Assembly (NCBI GenBank): GCA_018674175.1
Contig: JABHAT010000007.1
Location: 1 to 53,914 of the forward strand
Origin: Gammaproteobacteria bacterium
GTDB taxonomy: Bacteria; Pseudomonadota; Gammaproteobacteria; Poriferisulfidales; GCA-002705445
Direction: 5' to 3'
Length of the DNA: 53,914 nucleotides
Shown here: piece after piece, positions 27,747-37,611 of the stretch
Layout of the letters: each line of letters starts with the position of its first letter
Position numbering within the stretch: the stretch's first letter is position 1
The notes under the pieces: generated by a model
Databases searched by the model: none
The model's input: only the letters and a program-made list of their open reading frames with translations
What the model was told of the DNA's origin: nothing
Translations under genes and position numbers: made by a program

Positions 27747-28394
27747 TTTATTAACATTTTTTAATTTTTTTACATCTCCCACGTCAAACCATATGCCAGT
27801 ATGTTCAGATCCTGAAATTTTATTTTTTATAATATTTTTTAATAAAATCTCACTTAGCTTATACTTTTTAGATTTTATACCAGAAAAAATAAGCGGATTA
27901 TAAATACCTATACCTGAGTAAGTCATAGTTTTTTTATTAGCTAATGTAATACGACCATTTATTAATGAAAAATCACCATCAATGTGATGTTCAGGATTTT
28001 TAACCATAACAATTGAAGCAAGATCATCCTTTTTTATTGAAATATTTGATAAATTACAGTTGGTATAAATATCAGCATTAATAACTAGAAAAGGGCTGCC
28101 TCCAAGTAAATAGAGAGCATTTTGAATACCTCCACCAGTTTCATATGGCTCAGGTTTTTCAATAGAATATTTAATATTAACGTTATATTTTTTACCATTA
28201 CCAAGATAATCAATAATCATATCTGATAAATGTGAAACATTTACAACTAAGTCATTAAAACCATATTTTTTGAGCAATAAAATATTATGCTCAATCAATG
28301 TAATGTCACCAAGTTTTATCAAAGGCTTAGGTAAGGTTCTAGTGATATCACCAAAGCGCTTGCCTTTACCTGCTGCTAGAATAATTGCTTTCAT
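27735..28394 (-). CDS. murU: N-acetylmuramate alpha-1-phosphate uridylyltransferase (MurU)
   Basis: Makes UDP-MurNAc from MurNAc-1-phosphate and UTP, bypassing MurA/MurB in muropeptide recycling. The 219 residues form a sugar-nucleotidyltransferase fold: LAAGKGKRFG (6-15), LPKPL (about 21-25), and VINADIYT with the metal-binding aspartate. The start overlaps the end of amgK by 29 bases, and the amgK-murU pair is diagnostic for this pathway. Without the pair it would read as a generic NTP-transferase. Confidence 0.85.
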   Translation of the reverse strand: MKAIILAAGKGKRFGDITRTLPKPLIKLGDITLIEHNILLLKKYGFNDLVVNVSHLSDMIIDYLGNGKKYNVNIKYSIEKPEPYETGGGIQNALYLLGGSPFLVINADIYTNCNLSNISIKKDDLASIVMVKNPEHHIDGDFSLINGRITLANKKTMTYSGIGIYNPLIFSGIKSKKYKLSEILLKNIIKNKISGSEHTGIWFDVGDVKKLKNVNKLFF

Positions 28395-29355
28395 TTAAGT
28401 TGCTAATGACCTCTTTGGTAAAAAAATTTAGTATCCTAAGATTAATATGGCACGAAGTAGCTTTTAAAATATAGTTAAAGGTTCGATTAAGATGTTGTAG
28501 ATAATTATGTCGATCATTTTTAATACTTAGTCTACAAAAAATACCTGAAGCTTTCATATGTCTTTGTGCAGATATTAAATTAAAATTGTATATAAGTTCA
28601 TCTTTAGAGAAATTAAATTTATTATCTTGATTAAATTCCGATAAAAAATAATTTATTAATATGTTTTTTTGTTTATGATCAATATCTCTATAACAGTCAT
28701 TTAATAGTGACACAAGATCATAAATTGGTGAACCATATAGTGAGTCCTGATAATCAATAATGGTAATTTTGTCATCCTTGAAAAAAATATTTTTTGAGTG
28801 ATAGTCTCTATGAACTAATTTATTACTTTTATTATTTATACTATTTACTAAAAAATTTAATGACTTAACTAACTTATTTTCATCTGATTTTGAGATATTT
28901 AAATTTATAAATTTTTTAATTACCCACTCGATAAATAAAGAGCTTTCAGAAAAATACTTTTCTTTTTTATAAAAACTTATATTTTTATTTTTAATTTTTT
29001 GAATATTTAAAATATTTTTAATTGCGCTTTTATATATTTTTAAGAGATTATTTTTATTAGTTTTATCGTATATTAAATTATTACCAAGATCTTCTATTAT
29101 AAGAATTTTTTTTTCACTATCTTCAGAAATAATATTTGGAACCTTTATATTATTATTTTTAAATAATTTGGTATATTTTAAAAAATTATTAAAATTTCTT
29201 TTTTCAAGACTACTATCCATTATTATTAAGCTTTTATTCTCTTCTTCTGCTCTATAATATTTTCTCTTACTAGCGTCACCTTTTATTTCACTAATTGTAA
29301 ATTTTCTGTTTTTTACCTTGCTATTAATATATTCTTTTAGTTCTAAATTATTCAT
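28366..29355 (-). CDS. amgK: N-acetylmuramate/N-acetylglucosamine anomeric kinase (AmgK)
   Basis: Phosphorylates MurNAc at C1 for MurU. It is an aminoglycoside-phosphotransferase-fold kinase of 329 residues with the catalytic loop LVHRDYHSKNIFF (about 185-197), the metal-binding IDYQD (about 205-209) and the IIMDSS/LIIEDLG nucleotide-binding strands. In many gammaproteobacteria the pair lies beside lptD; here it has moved to the end of the elongation-gene cluster. Paired with MltB and DacA nearby it closes a wall-recycling loop. Confidence 0.85.
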   Translation of the reverse strand: MNNLELKEYINSKVKNRKFTISEIKGDASKRKYYRAEEENKSLIIMDSSLEKRNFNNFLKYTKLFKNNNIKVPNIISEDSEKKILIIEDLGNNLIYDKTNKNNLLKIYKSAIKNILNIQKIKNKNISFYKKEKYFSESSLFIEWVIKKFINLNISKSDENKLVKSLNFLVNSINNKSNKLVHRDYHSKNIFFKDDKITIIDYQDSLYGSPIYDLVSLLNDCYRDIDHKQKNILINYFLSEFNQDNKFNFSKDELIYNFNLISAQRHMKASGIFCRLSIKNDRHNYLQHLNRTFNYILKATSCHINLRILNFFTKEVISNLNESNYSSSR

Positions 29356-29359
29356 TTTT

Positions 29360-29485
29360 TTAATTTTCTACAGCAGTAGCTTTTTCAATTTTTCTTTCCC
29401 CAACATTTTGATCGCATGCAACAATTATAAATGTAGATATTATTAAAAATAAGGCTATTTTTATTTTTTTATTCATATTATTCAT
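29360..29485 (-). CDS. Small 41-residue lipoprotein
   Basis: A very short gene read from ATG at 29485 to TAA at 29360, only four bases before amgK. The product is a short basic start (MNNMNKKIK), a hydrophobic helix and a lipobox ending IIVAC, with the lipidated cysteine at residue 24. A hydrophilic tail of 17 residues (DQNVGERKIEKATAVEN) follows. An alternative ATG three codons in gives 38 residues. I do not recognise a family; the size resembles LptM or entericidin-like small lipoproteins but the tail does not match. It may be co-transcribed with amgK-murU. Confidence 0.65.
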   Translation of the reverse strand: MNNMNKKIKIALFLIISTFIIVACDQNVGERKIEKATAVEN

Positions 29486-29523
29486 AATTTCATTATACTA
29501 TATATAACTCTTATATATTATGG

Positions 29524-31188
29524 ATGAATATGAAGACTTCTGATTTATTTATTAAATGTCTTGAGAATGAAGGAATTGAGTATATATTTGGGGTTCCGGG
29601 TGAAGAAAATGCAGACTTTCTCATGTCTCTTCAAGATTCTAAGAAAATTAAATTCATATTAACGCGGCATGAGCAGGGCGCAGCTTTTATGGCTGAATCC
29701 TATGGGAAATTGACCGGCAAATTATCATGCTGTTTAAGTACACTTGGGCCAGGCGCTACAAATTTACTCACAGGTGTTGCAGATGCAAATATGGATCATT
29801 CTCCGATATTAGTAATAACTGGACAAGGCTCTTCAGACAGGCTTCATAAAGAGTCACATCAAATTATGGATGTATGCAATATGTTTAAATCAGTAACCAA
29901 GTGGACTACATCAATTAGAAGTCCTAATACAATTCCAGAGATAGTAAGGAAGGCGGTTAGGCTAGCCACCTTAGAAAAACCTGGAGCCGTACACATTGAG
30001 TTGCCTGAAGATATTGCAAAGTTAGATGTTGAGACTAAGCCATTAAAATCTTTCCCATACAGAAGATCTATTGCTGAAGACGCAGTAATTTATAAAGCTT
30101 ATAAATTAATGAGTGAGGCGAATTCTCCAATATTAATAGCAGGAAATGGGGCAATACGAAAAAGGTCTTCTAGACAACTTAGAGAATTTTGTGAAAGGAC
30201 GAACATACCAGTAGTAACTACATTTATGGGTAAAGGCGCAGTTGACTGTAATTCTGATTATTGTCTGTCAACTGTAGGCTTAGGAGCTATTGATTTTGGA
30301 GATATAGCAATTAAAAATTCTGATTTAGTAATTACTTTAGGGTATGACATGGTTGAATATCACCCAAAACTTTGGAGTAGAAATTCAGAAGCGAAAATTA
30401 TACATATAGATTTTGAGGCAGCAGAAATTGATGAATATTATATCCCCGAAGTTGAAGTAGTTGGAGACTTAGCGCACTCATTATCCGTGCTAAATAATAT
30501 TATTGATAAAGAGGGAACAAAGTCTTACGATTTTAAATATGTTAAAAAAATGAGGGAAGATCTAAAAAAAGATCATGAATATTATAAAAATGATGAACAA
30601 AAGGGTTTAATAAAGCCGCAAAAATTTTTATATGACTTGAGAAAATTTTTAAATAAAGATGATATTTTAATATCTGATGTTGGAGCTCATAAGATGTGGA
30701 TTGCGAGGAATTATCCTTGCTATGAACCAAATACCTGCATAGTCCCCAATGGTTTTTGTTCAATGGGTTATGCTCTTCCAGCAGTAATAGCAGCTTCATT
30801 AACAAATAATAACCACAGAATATTTTCTATTTGTGGAGATGCTGGTTTTTTAATGAATTTACAAGAAATGGAAACAGCAAAAAGATTGAACTCTAATTTT
30901 GTAGTAATAATATGGGAAGATAAATCTTACGGCTTAATAAAATGGAAGCAGCAAGCACAATTCGGCAGATCAACTGAGCTTGATTTTGACAATCCAGATT
31001 GGGAAAAGCTTGCCAAATCATTTGATTGGAATTATCTATATGAAGATGATAGTTCAAAAATTTTTAATAAACTACAAGAGACTAATAGTCTTCAGGGCCC
31101 AACTTTATTTGTAATACCAATAGATTATTCTGAAAATGAAAAATTAACAAAATTTTTAGGAACTTTAGAAAAATCATATGATATCTAA
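29524..31188 (+). CDS. Thiamine-diphosphate enzyme, acetolactate synthase large-subunit-like
   Basis: The 554 residues carry three ThDP-enzyme domains: an N-terminal pyrimidine-binding domain with the catalytic glutamate E50 (RHEQGAAF), a central domain (about 190-320) and the ThDP/Mg-binding motif GDAGF...N...E from residue 438. E50 rules out glyoxylate carboligase, which lacks it. No small regulatory subunit (ilvH) is adjacent, and the next gene, overlapping by 11 bases, is an aldehyde dehydrogenase. This suggests a catabolic 2-oxo acid decarboxylase or carboligase rather than the branched-chain biosynthetic enzyme. The substrate is unknown. Confidence 0.8.
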   Translation: MNMKTSDLFIKCLENEGIEYIFGVPGEENADFLMSLQDSKKIKFILTRHEQGAAFMAESYGKLTGKLSCCLSTLGPGATNLLTGVADANMDHSPILVITGQGSSDRLHKESHQIMDVCNMFKSVTKWTTSIRSPNTIPEIVRKAVRLATLEKPGAVHIELPEDIAKLDVETKPLKSFPYRRSIAEDAVIYKAYKLMSEANSPILIAGNGAIRKRSSRQLREFCERTNIPVVTTFMGKGAVDCNSDYCLSTVGLGAIDFGDIAIKNSDLVITLGYDMVEYHPKLWSRNSEAKIIHIDFEAAEIDEYYIPEVEVVGDLAHSLSVLNNIIDKEGTKSYDFKYVKKMREDLKKDHEYYKNDEQKGLIKPQKFLYDLRKFLNKDDILISDVGAHKMWIARNYPCYEPNTCIVPNGFCSMGYALPAVIAASLTNNNHRIFSICGDAGFLMNLQEMETAKRLNSNFVVIIWEDKSYGLIKWKQQAQFGRSTELDFDNPDWEKLAKSFDWNYLYEDDSSKIFNKLQETNSLQGPTLFVIPIDYSENEKLTKFLGTLEKSYDI

Positions 31189-32626
31189 GAAAATTAAAAA
31201 CATTACACCTGTAAAAATTCATAACCCAAAAACTGTTGATTTATATTCTCCATGGGATTTAAAAAAAATTGCAAAAATAGAATGTATCAATAAAGATAAT
31301 GTTGATCAAATACTTGATGTTTCAAATAATGCATTTTTGAATAGGGAAAAATTCTTAAGTAAAATAGAAAGAATTAAAATATTAAAAAAAAGTAAAAATC
31401 TTCTTTTAAAAAATTCAAAGAAGTTTGCAGAAATTATTGCATTTGAAGGTGGTAAACCATTAAAGGATTCAAAAATAGAAGTTGCCAGAGCAATTAATGG
31501 TATTGAATTATGTGTTGAAGTTCTAAAAAAATCTCATGGAACTGAAATCCCAATGAACCTAAATAGTGCCTCATCCAATAAAATTGCGTTCACAAGAAAA
31601 TTTCCAATTGGTACGGTGCTGGCAATAAGCGCTTTTAATCACCCATTAAATTTGATAATACATCAGGTATGTCCTGCTGTAGCAGCAGGTTGCCCAATTA
31701 TTATTAAGCCAGCATTAGATACACCAGCTACATGTTATGAATTCATAAAATTATTAATGGAAGCAGGTTTGCCAAAAGAATTTTGCCAGATGATTAATAT
31801 TGATAATCATGCAATTACGCATAAATTAGTTAGTGATCCAAGAATATCATTTTTCTCTTTCATAGGAAGCGCAAAGGTTGGTTGGAAATTAAAGTCAATG
31901 TTATCACCAGGCACAAAATGCGCTATGGAACATGGTGGTGTAGGCTCTGTAATAATAGACAAAGGAACTAATTTAAAAAAAATTTTACCGTCTATTTTGA
32001 AAGGTGCATTTTATCATGCTGGACAAGTTTGCGTATCAATTCAAAAAGTAATTATTCATAAGGATTTAGTAGATCAATTTACTTCAATGCTAAGAGATTC
32101 TGTTAAGAAAGTAAAAATTGGGGATCCAAGAGATATAAATACTGATGTTGGACCGTTAATAAGGCCATCGGAAGTAACAAGAGTTGACAAGGTGGTCAAA
32201 AGAGCCATAAAAGACGGGGCTGAACTAATTTGCGGTGGTGCAATAAAAAGCAAAACAACTTATGAGTGCACGGTGCTTAAAGACCCTAAAGAAACTTCAG
32301 AGATAAGTAAATGTGAAATTTTTGGGCCAGTATTAAGTATATATAGTTATAGTTTGATAGATGACGCTATAAGTATGGCAAATCATAAGGAATATTCTTT
32401 TCAGTCTTCTATTTATACTAAGAATATAGACGTAGCAATGTTATGTTTTGAGAGGCTAGAAGCAAAAAGTGTTTTTGTAAATGAGCAAACAGCATTTAGA
32501 GTAGATTGGATGCCATTTGGTGGCATAAAAAATTCTGGCGAAGGAGTAGGCGGTATAGAATACTCATTTTCTGATCTTTTATATGATAAACTAATGATTA
32601 TAGATTCAAAAAATATAACTTTATAA
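31178..32626 (+). CDS. NAD(P)-dependent aldehyde dehydrogenase
   Basis: A 482-residue ALDH superfamily enzyme. The catalytic cysteine is C285 in HAGQVCVS; the general-base segment reads MEHGGVG in place of the usual ELGG, keeping the glutamate. The transition-state asparagine is in SAFNHPLNL (about 152-160). Closest in feel to lactaldehyde/phosphonoacetaldehyde/glyceraldehyde-3-phosphate (non-phosphorylating) types. Overlap with the ThDP enzyme argues that it oxidises the aldehyde that enzyme produces, or supplies its product. Confidence 0.85.
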   Translation: MISKKIKNITPVKIHNPKTVDLYSPWDLKKIAKIECINKDNVDQILDVSNNAFLNREKFLSKIERIKILKKSKNLLLKNSKKFAEIIAFEGGKPLKDSKIEVARAINGIELCVEVLKKSHGTEIPMNLNSASSNKIAFTRKFPIGTVLAISAFNHPLNLIIHQVCPAVAAGCPIIIKPALDTPATCYEFIKLLMEAGLPKEFCQMINIDNHAITHKLVSDPRISFFSFIGSAKVGWKLKSMLSPGTKCAMEHGGVGSVIIDKGTNLKKILPSILKGAFYHAGQVCVSIQKVIIHKDLVDQFTSMLRDSVKKVKIGDPRDINTDVGPLIRPSEVTRVDKVVKRAIKDGAELICGGAIKSKTTYECTVLKDPKETSEISKCEIFGPVLSIYSYSLIDDAISMANHKEYSFQSSIYTKNIDVAMLCFERLEAKSVFVNEQTAFRVDWMPFGGIKNSGEGVGGIEYSFSDLLYDKLMIIDSKNITL

Positions 32627-32639
32627 ATTATAGGAAATC

Positions 32640-33305
32640 ATGAAATATTTATTATTAACTTTACTAGTGCTATCAGTAAATTCTTACTCTGCAACAAACG
32701 AGCCTCATCCAGTAATCGATTCCAATTATATTACTAAATATTCTTATAATTTGAGCTCAATGGAGTTAAATGAATTAAAAAAAACAAAATTAAACCTCCA
32801 AAATTATTTAGATGAAAATAAGTCTTCAGTAATAAAATCAAAAGATGAAATAGATAAAAAATTACTGGCAGCGTTATTAAAATATGATGATGTGAGAATA
32901 CAGATCACAATAGTTATAGATGAAATTATCGAAGAATATAAAGTAAGCGCAGAAATTAAAGGAACATTACTGAGTTTTAAAGACACTTTTAAAAATATTA
33001 TAAAAGATAATAGGTATTTAGTTAAAAACTTGAGAGATTACAAGGCTTATGATTTCCGACTAGGTTCAGCTTATTTAGCTATGATGAGCGCATTTCATGA
33101 AACTGAAGATAGTAGAAAATTTTATAGTAGGTTAGTAAAAGACAAGAAAAATCCTAGTACAAGTATAGGAAGTTATAATAAAAAACTAAAGTTATCTCAG
33201 GTAAATGTTAACTTAGTTAAAAAAGAAATGGAGAATTTTGCAGAAATTTCTGACATTAAAAATATTCTTAAAAAAATAGATAAAGAAATATCTAGCAGAA
33301 ATTAA
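32640..33305 (+). CDS. Unrecognised periplasmic protein
   Basis: I do not recognise this 221-residue protein. It starts with a clear signal peptide (MKYLLLTLLVLSVNSYS, cleavage near residue 18). The rest is hydrophilic, mostly helical and Lys/Asp/Glu/Ser-rich with no cysteine, so it is probably a soluble periplasmic protein. A TATAGGAAATC stretch precedes the ATG. It follows the aldehyde dehydrogenase by 13 bases and may share its transcript. It ends eight bases before the convergent PGPGW gene. Confidence 0.7.
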   Translation: MKYLLLTLLVLSVNSYSATNEPHPVIDSNYITKYSYNLSSMELNELKKTKLNLQNYLDENKSSVIKSKDEIDKKLLAALLKYDDVRIQITIVIDEIIEEYKVSAEIKGTLLSFKDTFKNIIKDNRYLVKNLRDYKAYDFRLGSAYLAMMSAFHETEDSRKFYSRLVKDKKNPSTSIGSYNKKLKLSQVNVNLVKKEMENFAEISDIKNILKKIDKEISSRN

Positions 33306-33313
33306 TTTTCCAT

Positions 33314-33556
33314 TTAAAAATTCTTTTTTATAGCTTTTTTAGCCGACTTTGAGATAGAAGAAGTTGTCTCTTTAAATTTATTTAGCAATTTTTTTGCCCA
33401 AATGAATTCAGTTGCCAATACAGCCAAACCTATTGGTATTACAATTATTGCAGGACCTGGTGTAAAAAATAGTATGCATCCTATTAAAACTATAGAAATC
33501 CCTATTAAAAATATAGCTAATTTCCTAATTTGTTTATAGAGCATTTCGTATGTCAT
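33314..33556 (-). CDS. PGPGW-family small membrane protein
   Basis: The 80-residue protein has two hydrophobic helices (about 11-30 and 36-52) joined by TPGP, followed by a basic tail rich in Ser and Lys. The TPGPAIIVIPIGLAVLATEF signature matches the PGPGW transmembrane family (PF09656), whose function is unknown. It lies three bases downstream of dcd on the same strand. Confidence 0.7.
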   Translation of the reverse strand: MTYEMLYKQIRKLAIFLIGISIVLIGCILFFTPGPAIIVIPIGLAVLATEFIWAKKLLNKFKETTSSISKSAKKAIKKNF

Positions 33557-33559
33557 TAT

Positions 33560-34123
33560 TTATCTTGGTAAAGTTACCCCTGTTTGTTTTTGATATTTCC
33601 CACCCCTGTCTTTATATGAGGTTTCGCAAACAGTATCAGATTCGAAGAATAACATTTGAGCTACACCTTCATTAGCATAAATCTTTGCAGGTAAAGTTGT
33701 TGTGTTTGAAAATTCTAAAGTAACGTGTCCTTCCCATTCTGGCTCAAGAGGAGTCACATTGACAATAATTCCACATCTTGCATACGTAGATTTACCTAGG
33801 CAAATAGTTAAAACTGATCTTGGTATTTTGAAATATTCAATAGTTGAAGCTAAAGCAAAGGAGTTTGGAGGAATAATACACGTATCGCCTTCATAATCTA
33901 CAAAACTATTTGTATCAAAGTTTTTTGGATCTACAACTGCAGAATTTATATTTGTAAAAACTTTAAAATTACTGGAACATCTGACATCGTAGCCATAGCT
34001 TGATGTCCCATATGATATAACTTTATTACCAGCTAAGGATTTTATTTGATCAGGCTCAAATGGAGAAATCATATTTTCTTCCCCAGCCATTTTTTTGATC
34101 CATGAATCAGATTTTATTGTCAT
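33560..34123 (-). CDS. dcd: dCTP deaminase
   Basis: Deaminates dCTP to dUTP, the source of dUMP for thymidylate synthase. I start it at ATG 34123 ([13 protein letters not shown]), which matches Pseudomonas-type Dcd N-termini; the longer frame begins at a TTG inside the end of apbC. The 187 residues include [33 protein letters not shown] and EGVAQMLFF, all family-defining. It follows apbC by four bases. Confidence 0.95.
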   Translation of the reverse strand: MTIKSDSWIKKMAGEENMISPFEPDQIKSLAGNKVISYGTSSYGYDVRCSSNFKVFTNINSAVVDPKNFDTNSFVDYEGDTCIIPPNSFALASTIEYFKIPRSVLTICLGKSTYARCGIIVNVTPLEPEWEGHVTLEFSNTTTLPAKIYANEGVAQMLFFESDTVCETSYKDRGGKYQKQTGVTLPR

Positions 34124-34127
34124 AGTT

Positions 34128-35213
34128 TTAGTTATTATCAATTACAATTTTTGGAAACTTAGCACTATAATCTTTTCCTTGGGCAGCTAATTTGCCAGCA
34201 GCTTTTCTAGCTATTTCAGCATATATTTGCGCTACTCTTCCGTTTGGCTCAAAAACAACACTAGGTTTACCAGAGTCAGTTTGCTCTCTTATAGATATAT
34301 CTAAAGGTAATTTTCCTAGTAAATCAACTTTACTTTCATCAGCCAGAGAAGTTCCTCCTCCCTCACCAAATATTGGCTCTTCATTGCCACATTTTCCACA
34401 AATATGTAAACTCATGTTTTCAACTATACCAAGAACAGGCACTTCAACTTTTTCAAACATTTTTAAACCTTTTCTTGCATCTAGAAGAGCGATGTCTTGT
34501 GGTGTAGTTACAATAATAGCGCCACTAACTGGTATTTTTTGAGCAAGTGTTAATTGCACATCACCAGTTCCAGGTGGCAAATCTATGACCAAATAATCAA
34601 GATTTCGCCATTGCGTATCCCCTAATAGTTGCTCTAATGCTTGAGTTACCATTGGGCCTCTCCATATCATTGGAGTTTCCTCGTCTATCAAAAAACCTAT
34701 AGACATAGCTTGTATTCCATAATTCTCCATAGGTTCTAAAGATTTCCCATCTTGAGAGTCAGGTTGACCAGATAACCCAAGCATTCTTGGTTGACTTGGT
34801 CCATAAATATCTGCGTCTAATATCCCTACAGTAGCTCCTTCGCCAGCTAAAGCTAAGGCTAAATTTACTGCTGTTGTTGATTTTCCAACACCACCTTTTC
34901 CAGAGGCTACAGCAATAACGTTTTTTATATTTTGCATTGGTTGAAGACTCTTTTGGACTGAGTGACTTTCAATTTTCCAAGTTATCTCTACTGTCCCACA
35001 GTCAATGCTATCAGATGTTAAACGGTCAATTATCATATGATTAAGTGTCTCAGCATAATTCTTTGCTGGGTATCCTAAACATATATCTAAATTTGGCTTA
35101 TTATCAACTATATTTATTGATTTTATTGACTTAGTATCAACTAAGCTTTTATCTGTATTTGGATCAATCAATTTCTTGAGTGATTCAACGACCATGCTTT
35201 CAGTCAACGACAT
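34128..35213 (-). CDS. apbC: Mrp/ApbC-type P-loop Fe-S cluster carrier ATPase
   Basis: Delivers [4Fe-4S] clusters to apoproteins. The ATG at 35213 is preceded by AGGGAG and is preferred over a GTG 33 bases upstream. The 361 residues have an N-terminal MIP18/DUF59-like domain (about 1-90), then the deviant Walker [12 protein letters not shown] (about 101-111) and the cluster-ligating CGKCG. Divergent from metG, a common gammaproteobacterial arrangement. Confidence 0.94.
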   Translation of the reverse strand: MSLTESMVVESLKKLIDPNTDKSLVDTKSIKSINIVDNKPNLDICLGYPAKNYAETLNHMIIDRLTSDSIDCGTVEITWKIESHSVQKSLQPMQNIKNVIAVASGKGGVGKSTTAVNLALALAGEGATVGILDADIYGPSQPRMLGLSGQPDSQDGKSLEPMENYGIQAMSIGFLIDEETPMIWRGPMVTQALEQLLGDTQWRNLDYLVIDLPPGTGDVQLTLAQKIPVSGAIIVTTPQDIALLDARKGLKMFEKVEVPVLGIVENMSLHICGKCGNEEPIFGEGGGTSLADESKVDLLGKLPLDISIREQTDSGKPSVVFEPNGRVAQIYAEIARKAAGKLAAQGKDYSAKFPKIVIDNN

Positions 35214-35260
35214 TATTTTCTCCCTTGTTTTAAATACTTTCAACACTTCACTTTAACAAT

Positions 35261-35270
35261 ATTATATACT
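35261..35270. promoter_or_regulatory. Overlapping divergent -10 elements between apbC and metG
   Basis: The ten bases ATTATATACT contain TATAAT for the minus strand (35266-35261) and TATACT for the plus strand (35265-35270), midway in the 80-bp divergent region. No convincing -35 boxes are visible on either side, so the call rests on position and the -10 matches alone. Confidence 0.3.
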
Positions 35271-35293
35271 AGTTCGTATATTTTGGAGAGAAA

Positions 35294-37285
35294 ATGAAAA
35301 CAAAAAATAAAATATTAGTAACTAGTGCTTTGCCCTATGCTAATGGCCCAATTCACCTAGGACACCTTGTAGAATATATACAAACTGATATATGGGTAAG
35401 ATTTAAGAAGTTAACTGGAAGCGAAGTTGTGTATATATGTGCAGACGATGCACATGGCACTCCAATTATGTTGAAAGCAAAGGAACAAGGTATAACTCCA
35501 GAAAAATTAATAGAAGAAGTCAAAAAAAGTCATGAAGAAGATTTTAGAAATTTTTATATAGATTTTGATCATTACTCCTCAACAAACTCAGTAAAAAATA
35601 AAGAGCTTTGCGAAGAGATATTTACTAATCTTAATCATTCTGGGCATATCTCCCAAAAGGTAATTTCTCAGTTTTATGACGATAAAGAAAAGATATTTTT
35701 ACCAGATAGATACATTAAAGGTACTTGCCCAAAATGTAATGCAGAAGATCAATATGGCGATTCATGTGAAAGCTGTGGCGCAACTTATTCACCTACTGAA
35801 TTAATAGATCCAAAATCTATATTATCAAATACGGAGCCTAAAACTAAAGATACAAATCATTATTTCTTTAATTTAAAAGATTTTAAAGATTACTTGATAG
35901 CCTGGACTAAGAGTCATAATTTACAAACCCCCATAAGAAATAAACTAAATGAATGGTTGAATGAAAGTTTAAATGATTGGGATATAACGAGAGATGAGCC
36001 TTACTTTGGTTTTAAAATACCTGGCGAAAAAGACAAATATTTTTATGTATGGATGGATGCACCCATAGGTTATATAGCAGCTTTTGAAGAATATTCTGAA
36101 AAGAATAATAAATTTAAAGGTATATGGGATAAAGAAGAAGAGGGAGAAATATATCATTTTATTGGAAAAGACATATCATATTTTCATGCTCTTTTCTGGC
36201 CATCAATATTAAATGGGGCAGGTTACAGAACCCCAACTGGAATTTTCTGTCATGGATTTTTAACGGTCGATGGAAAAAAAATGTCAAAGTCACGCGGCAC
36301 ATTTATTAAGGCATCAGATTATTTAAAATATTTAGACCCAGAATTTTTAAGATATTATTTTTCTAGTAAACTTAATGATGGAATAGAAGATATTGATCTA
36401 AATTTTGATGATTTAACAAAAAAAATAAATAGTGATTTAGTGGGAAAATTAATAAACCTTGCTAGTAGATGTTCAGCTTTTCTAGAAAAAAATTCAGAAC
36501 TTATGTTGTCAAAAGATTTAGAAGATGAAGAAAAATTTAAAATTTTTTTAACAGATATAAATGAAATTAAAAATTTTTATGAAGAGAGAAAATTTAGTAA
36601 TGCAATAAGTAAAATAATGTTGATGACAGACAAAGCTAATCAATATATAAATGAAAAAAAACCATGGTCAATACAAGATTTAGAAGAGGTTCAAAAAATC
36701 TCCACTCAAGGGCTGAATTATTTTAGAACTTTAGTTATTTTATTGTCCCCGGTTATGCCCGATCTCCAAAAAAAGACAGAAGATATGTTGAATGAAAAAG
36801 ATTTGGTCTGGAATGATAGTCTTAAGCCGTTACTAAATAAAAAAATTAAAAAATTCGTTACGCTTAAAAAAAGGATCCAAAAAGAAGATATTCAGAAATT
36901 GAAGGATGAACTTACTAATATTAATATAAAGACTAATGTTGAGGAAAAAAGTATGGCAAATGAAATTGAATATGATGATTTTTCTAAAATTGACCTCAGA
37001 ATAGGTGAAATATTAGAGGCTATTAACGTCGAGGGCGCAGATAAACTTCTGAAACTAAAAGTTAATTTAGGTGATTTGGGAGACAAAGAAATTTTTGCAG
37101 GAATAAAAAAATCTTACAAACCTGAAGATTTGATTGGGATGAAAACTATTGTAGTGGCTAATTTAAAACCAAAAACTATGAAATTTGGAATTTCCTCTGC
37201 AATGGTTCTTGCAGCAAGTTCTGATGGAGAAATTATTGTTATAGAAGCAGATAGTAAAATTAAAAATGGATCCAAAGTAAAATGA
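35294..37285 (+). CDS. metG: Methionyl-tRNA synthetase
   Basis: Charges tRNA-Met. The 663 residues contain the HIGH-type motif HLGH (21-24), a zinc knuckle with two CxxC pairs (CPKCNAE and CESCGA, about 145-161), KMSKS near residue 330 and an anticodon-binding helical domain. A C-terminal EMAP/Trbp111-like tRNA-binding domain starts with [12 protein letters not shown] (about 558 on) and dimerises the enzyme. GGAGAG precedes the ATG. Its stop overlaps the ferredoxin gene by four bases. Confidence 0.97.
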   Translation: MKTKNKILVTSALPYANGPIHLGHLVEYIQTDIWVRFKKLTGSEVVYICADDAHGTPIMLKAKEQGITPEKLIEEVKKSHEEDFRNFYIDFDHYSSTNSVKNKELCEEIFTNLNHSGHISQKVISQFYDDKEKIFLPDRYIKGTCPKCNAEDQYGDSCESCGATYSPTELIDPKSILSNTEPKTKDTNHYFFNLKDFKDYLIAWTKSHNLQTPIRNKLNEWLNESLNDWDITRDEPYFGFKIPGEKDKYFYVWMDAPIGYIAAFEEYSEKNNKFKGIWDKEEEGEIYHFIGKDISYFHALFWPSILNGAGYRTPTGIFCHGFLTVDGKKMSKSRGTFIKASDYLKYLDPEFLRYYFSSKLNDGIEDIDLNFDDLTKKINSDLVGKLINLASRCSAFLEKNSELMLSKDLEDEEKFKIFLTDINEIKNFYEERKFSNAISKIMLMTDKANQYINEKKPWSIQDLEEVQKISTQGLNYFRTLVILLSPVMPDLQKKTEDMLNEKDLVWNDSLKPLLNKKIKKFVTLKKRIQKEDIQKLKDELTNINIKTNVEEKSMANEIEYDDFSKIDLRIGEILEAINVEGADKLLKLKVNLGDLGDKEIFAGIKKSYKPEDLIGMKTIVVANLKPKTMKFGISSAMVLAASSDGEIIVIEADSKIKNGSKVK

Positions 37286-37611
37286 GTCAAAGATCAGTAG
37301 CGTTAATAGACGAGCAAAATTGCATAGGTTGTGCGATTTGTATCGAAGTATGCCCATTTGACGCAATCATCGGTGCTCAAAATTTCTCACATAGAATTAA
37401 CTATGACGAATGTCCCGGGTGTAAAATATGTGTAGATAAGTGTCCTACTGACTGCATAAAAGTAGTAGAGATTAATCAAAGTAAAAATGATATCAAAGAG
37501 AAGGTTAAGTATAACTTTGATAGAAGAAAACTTAGAAAAGAGGGTCTGCAAAAAAAATATGAAGAAAGTATTAAAGAGCAGTTAGATAGAATATCTAATA
37601 ACTATAAATGA
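37282..37611 (+). CDS. 2[4Fe-4S] ferredoxin, RnfB-like
   Basis: The 109-residue protein has two cluster motifs, [16 protein letters not shown] (about 15-30) and [16 protein letters not shown] (about 46-61), and a charged helical tail of about 45 residues. In many gammaproteobacteria a gene of this type follows metG and is annotated as rnfB or electron-transport-complex protein; here it stands alone without other rnf genes. It is a soluble electron carrier whose partner is unknown. Its end overlaps the convergent cysG end by ten bases. Confidence 0.85.
   Translation: MSQRSVALIDEQNCIGCAICIEVCPFDAIIGAQNFSHRINYDECPGCKICVDKCPTDCIKVVEINQSKNDIKEKVKYNFDRRKLRKEGLQKKYEESIKEQLDRISNNYK

Noticed and set aside
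29524-31188. Glyoxylate carboligase feeding glycerate metabolism
   Set aside because: Glyoxylate carboligase lacks the catalytic glutamate; this protein has it (E50 in RHEQG).
37282-37611. Part of an Rnf electron-transport complex
   Set aside because: Only the soluble two-cluster ferredoxin is present; it lacks the RnfB membrane anchor and no rnfACDGE genes are adjacent.
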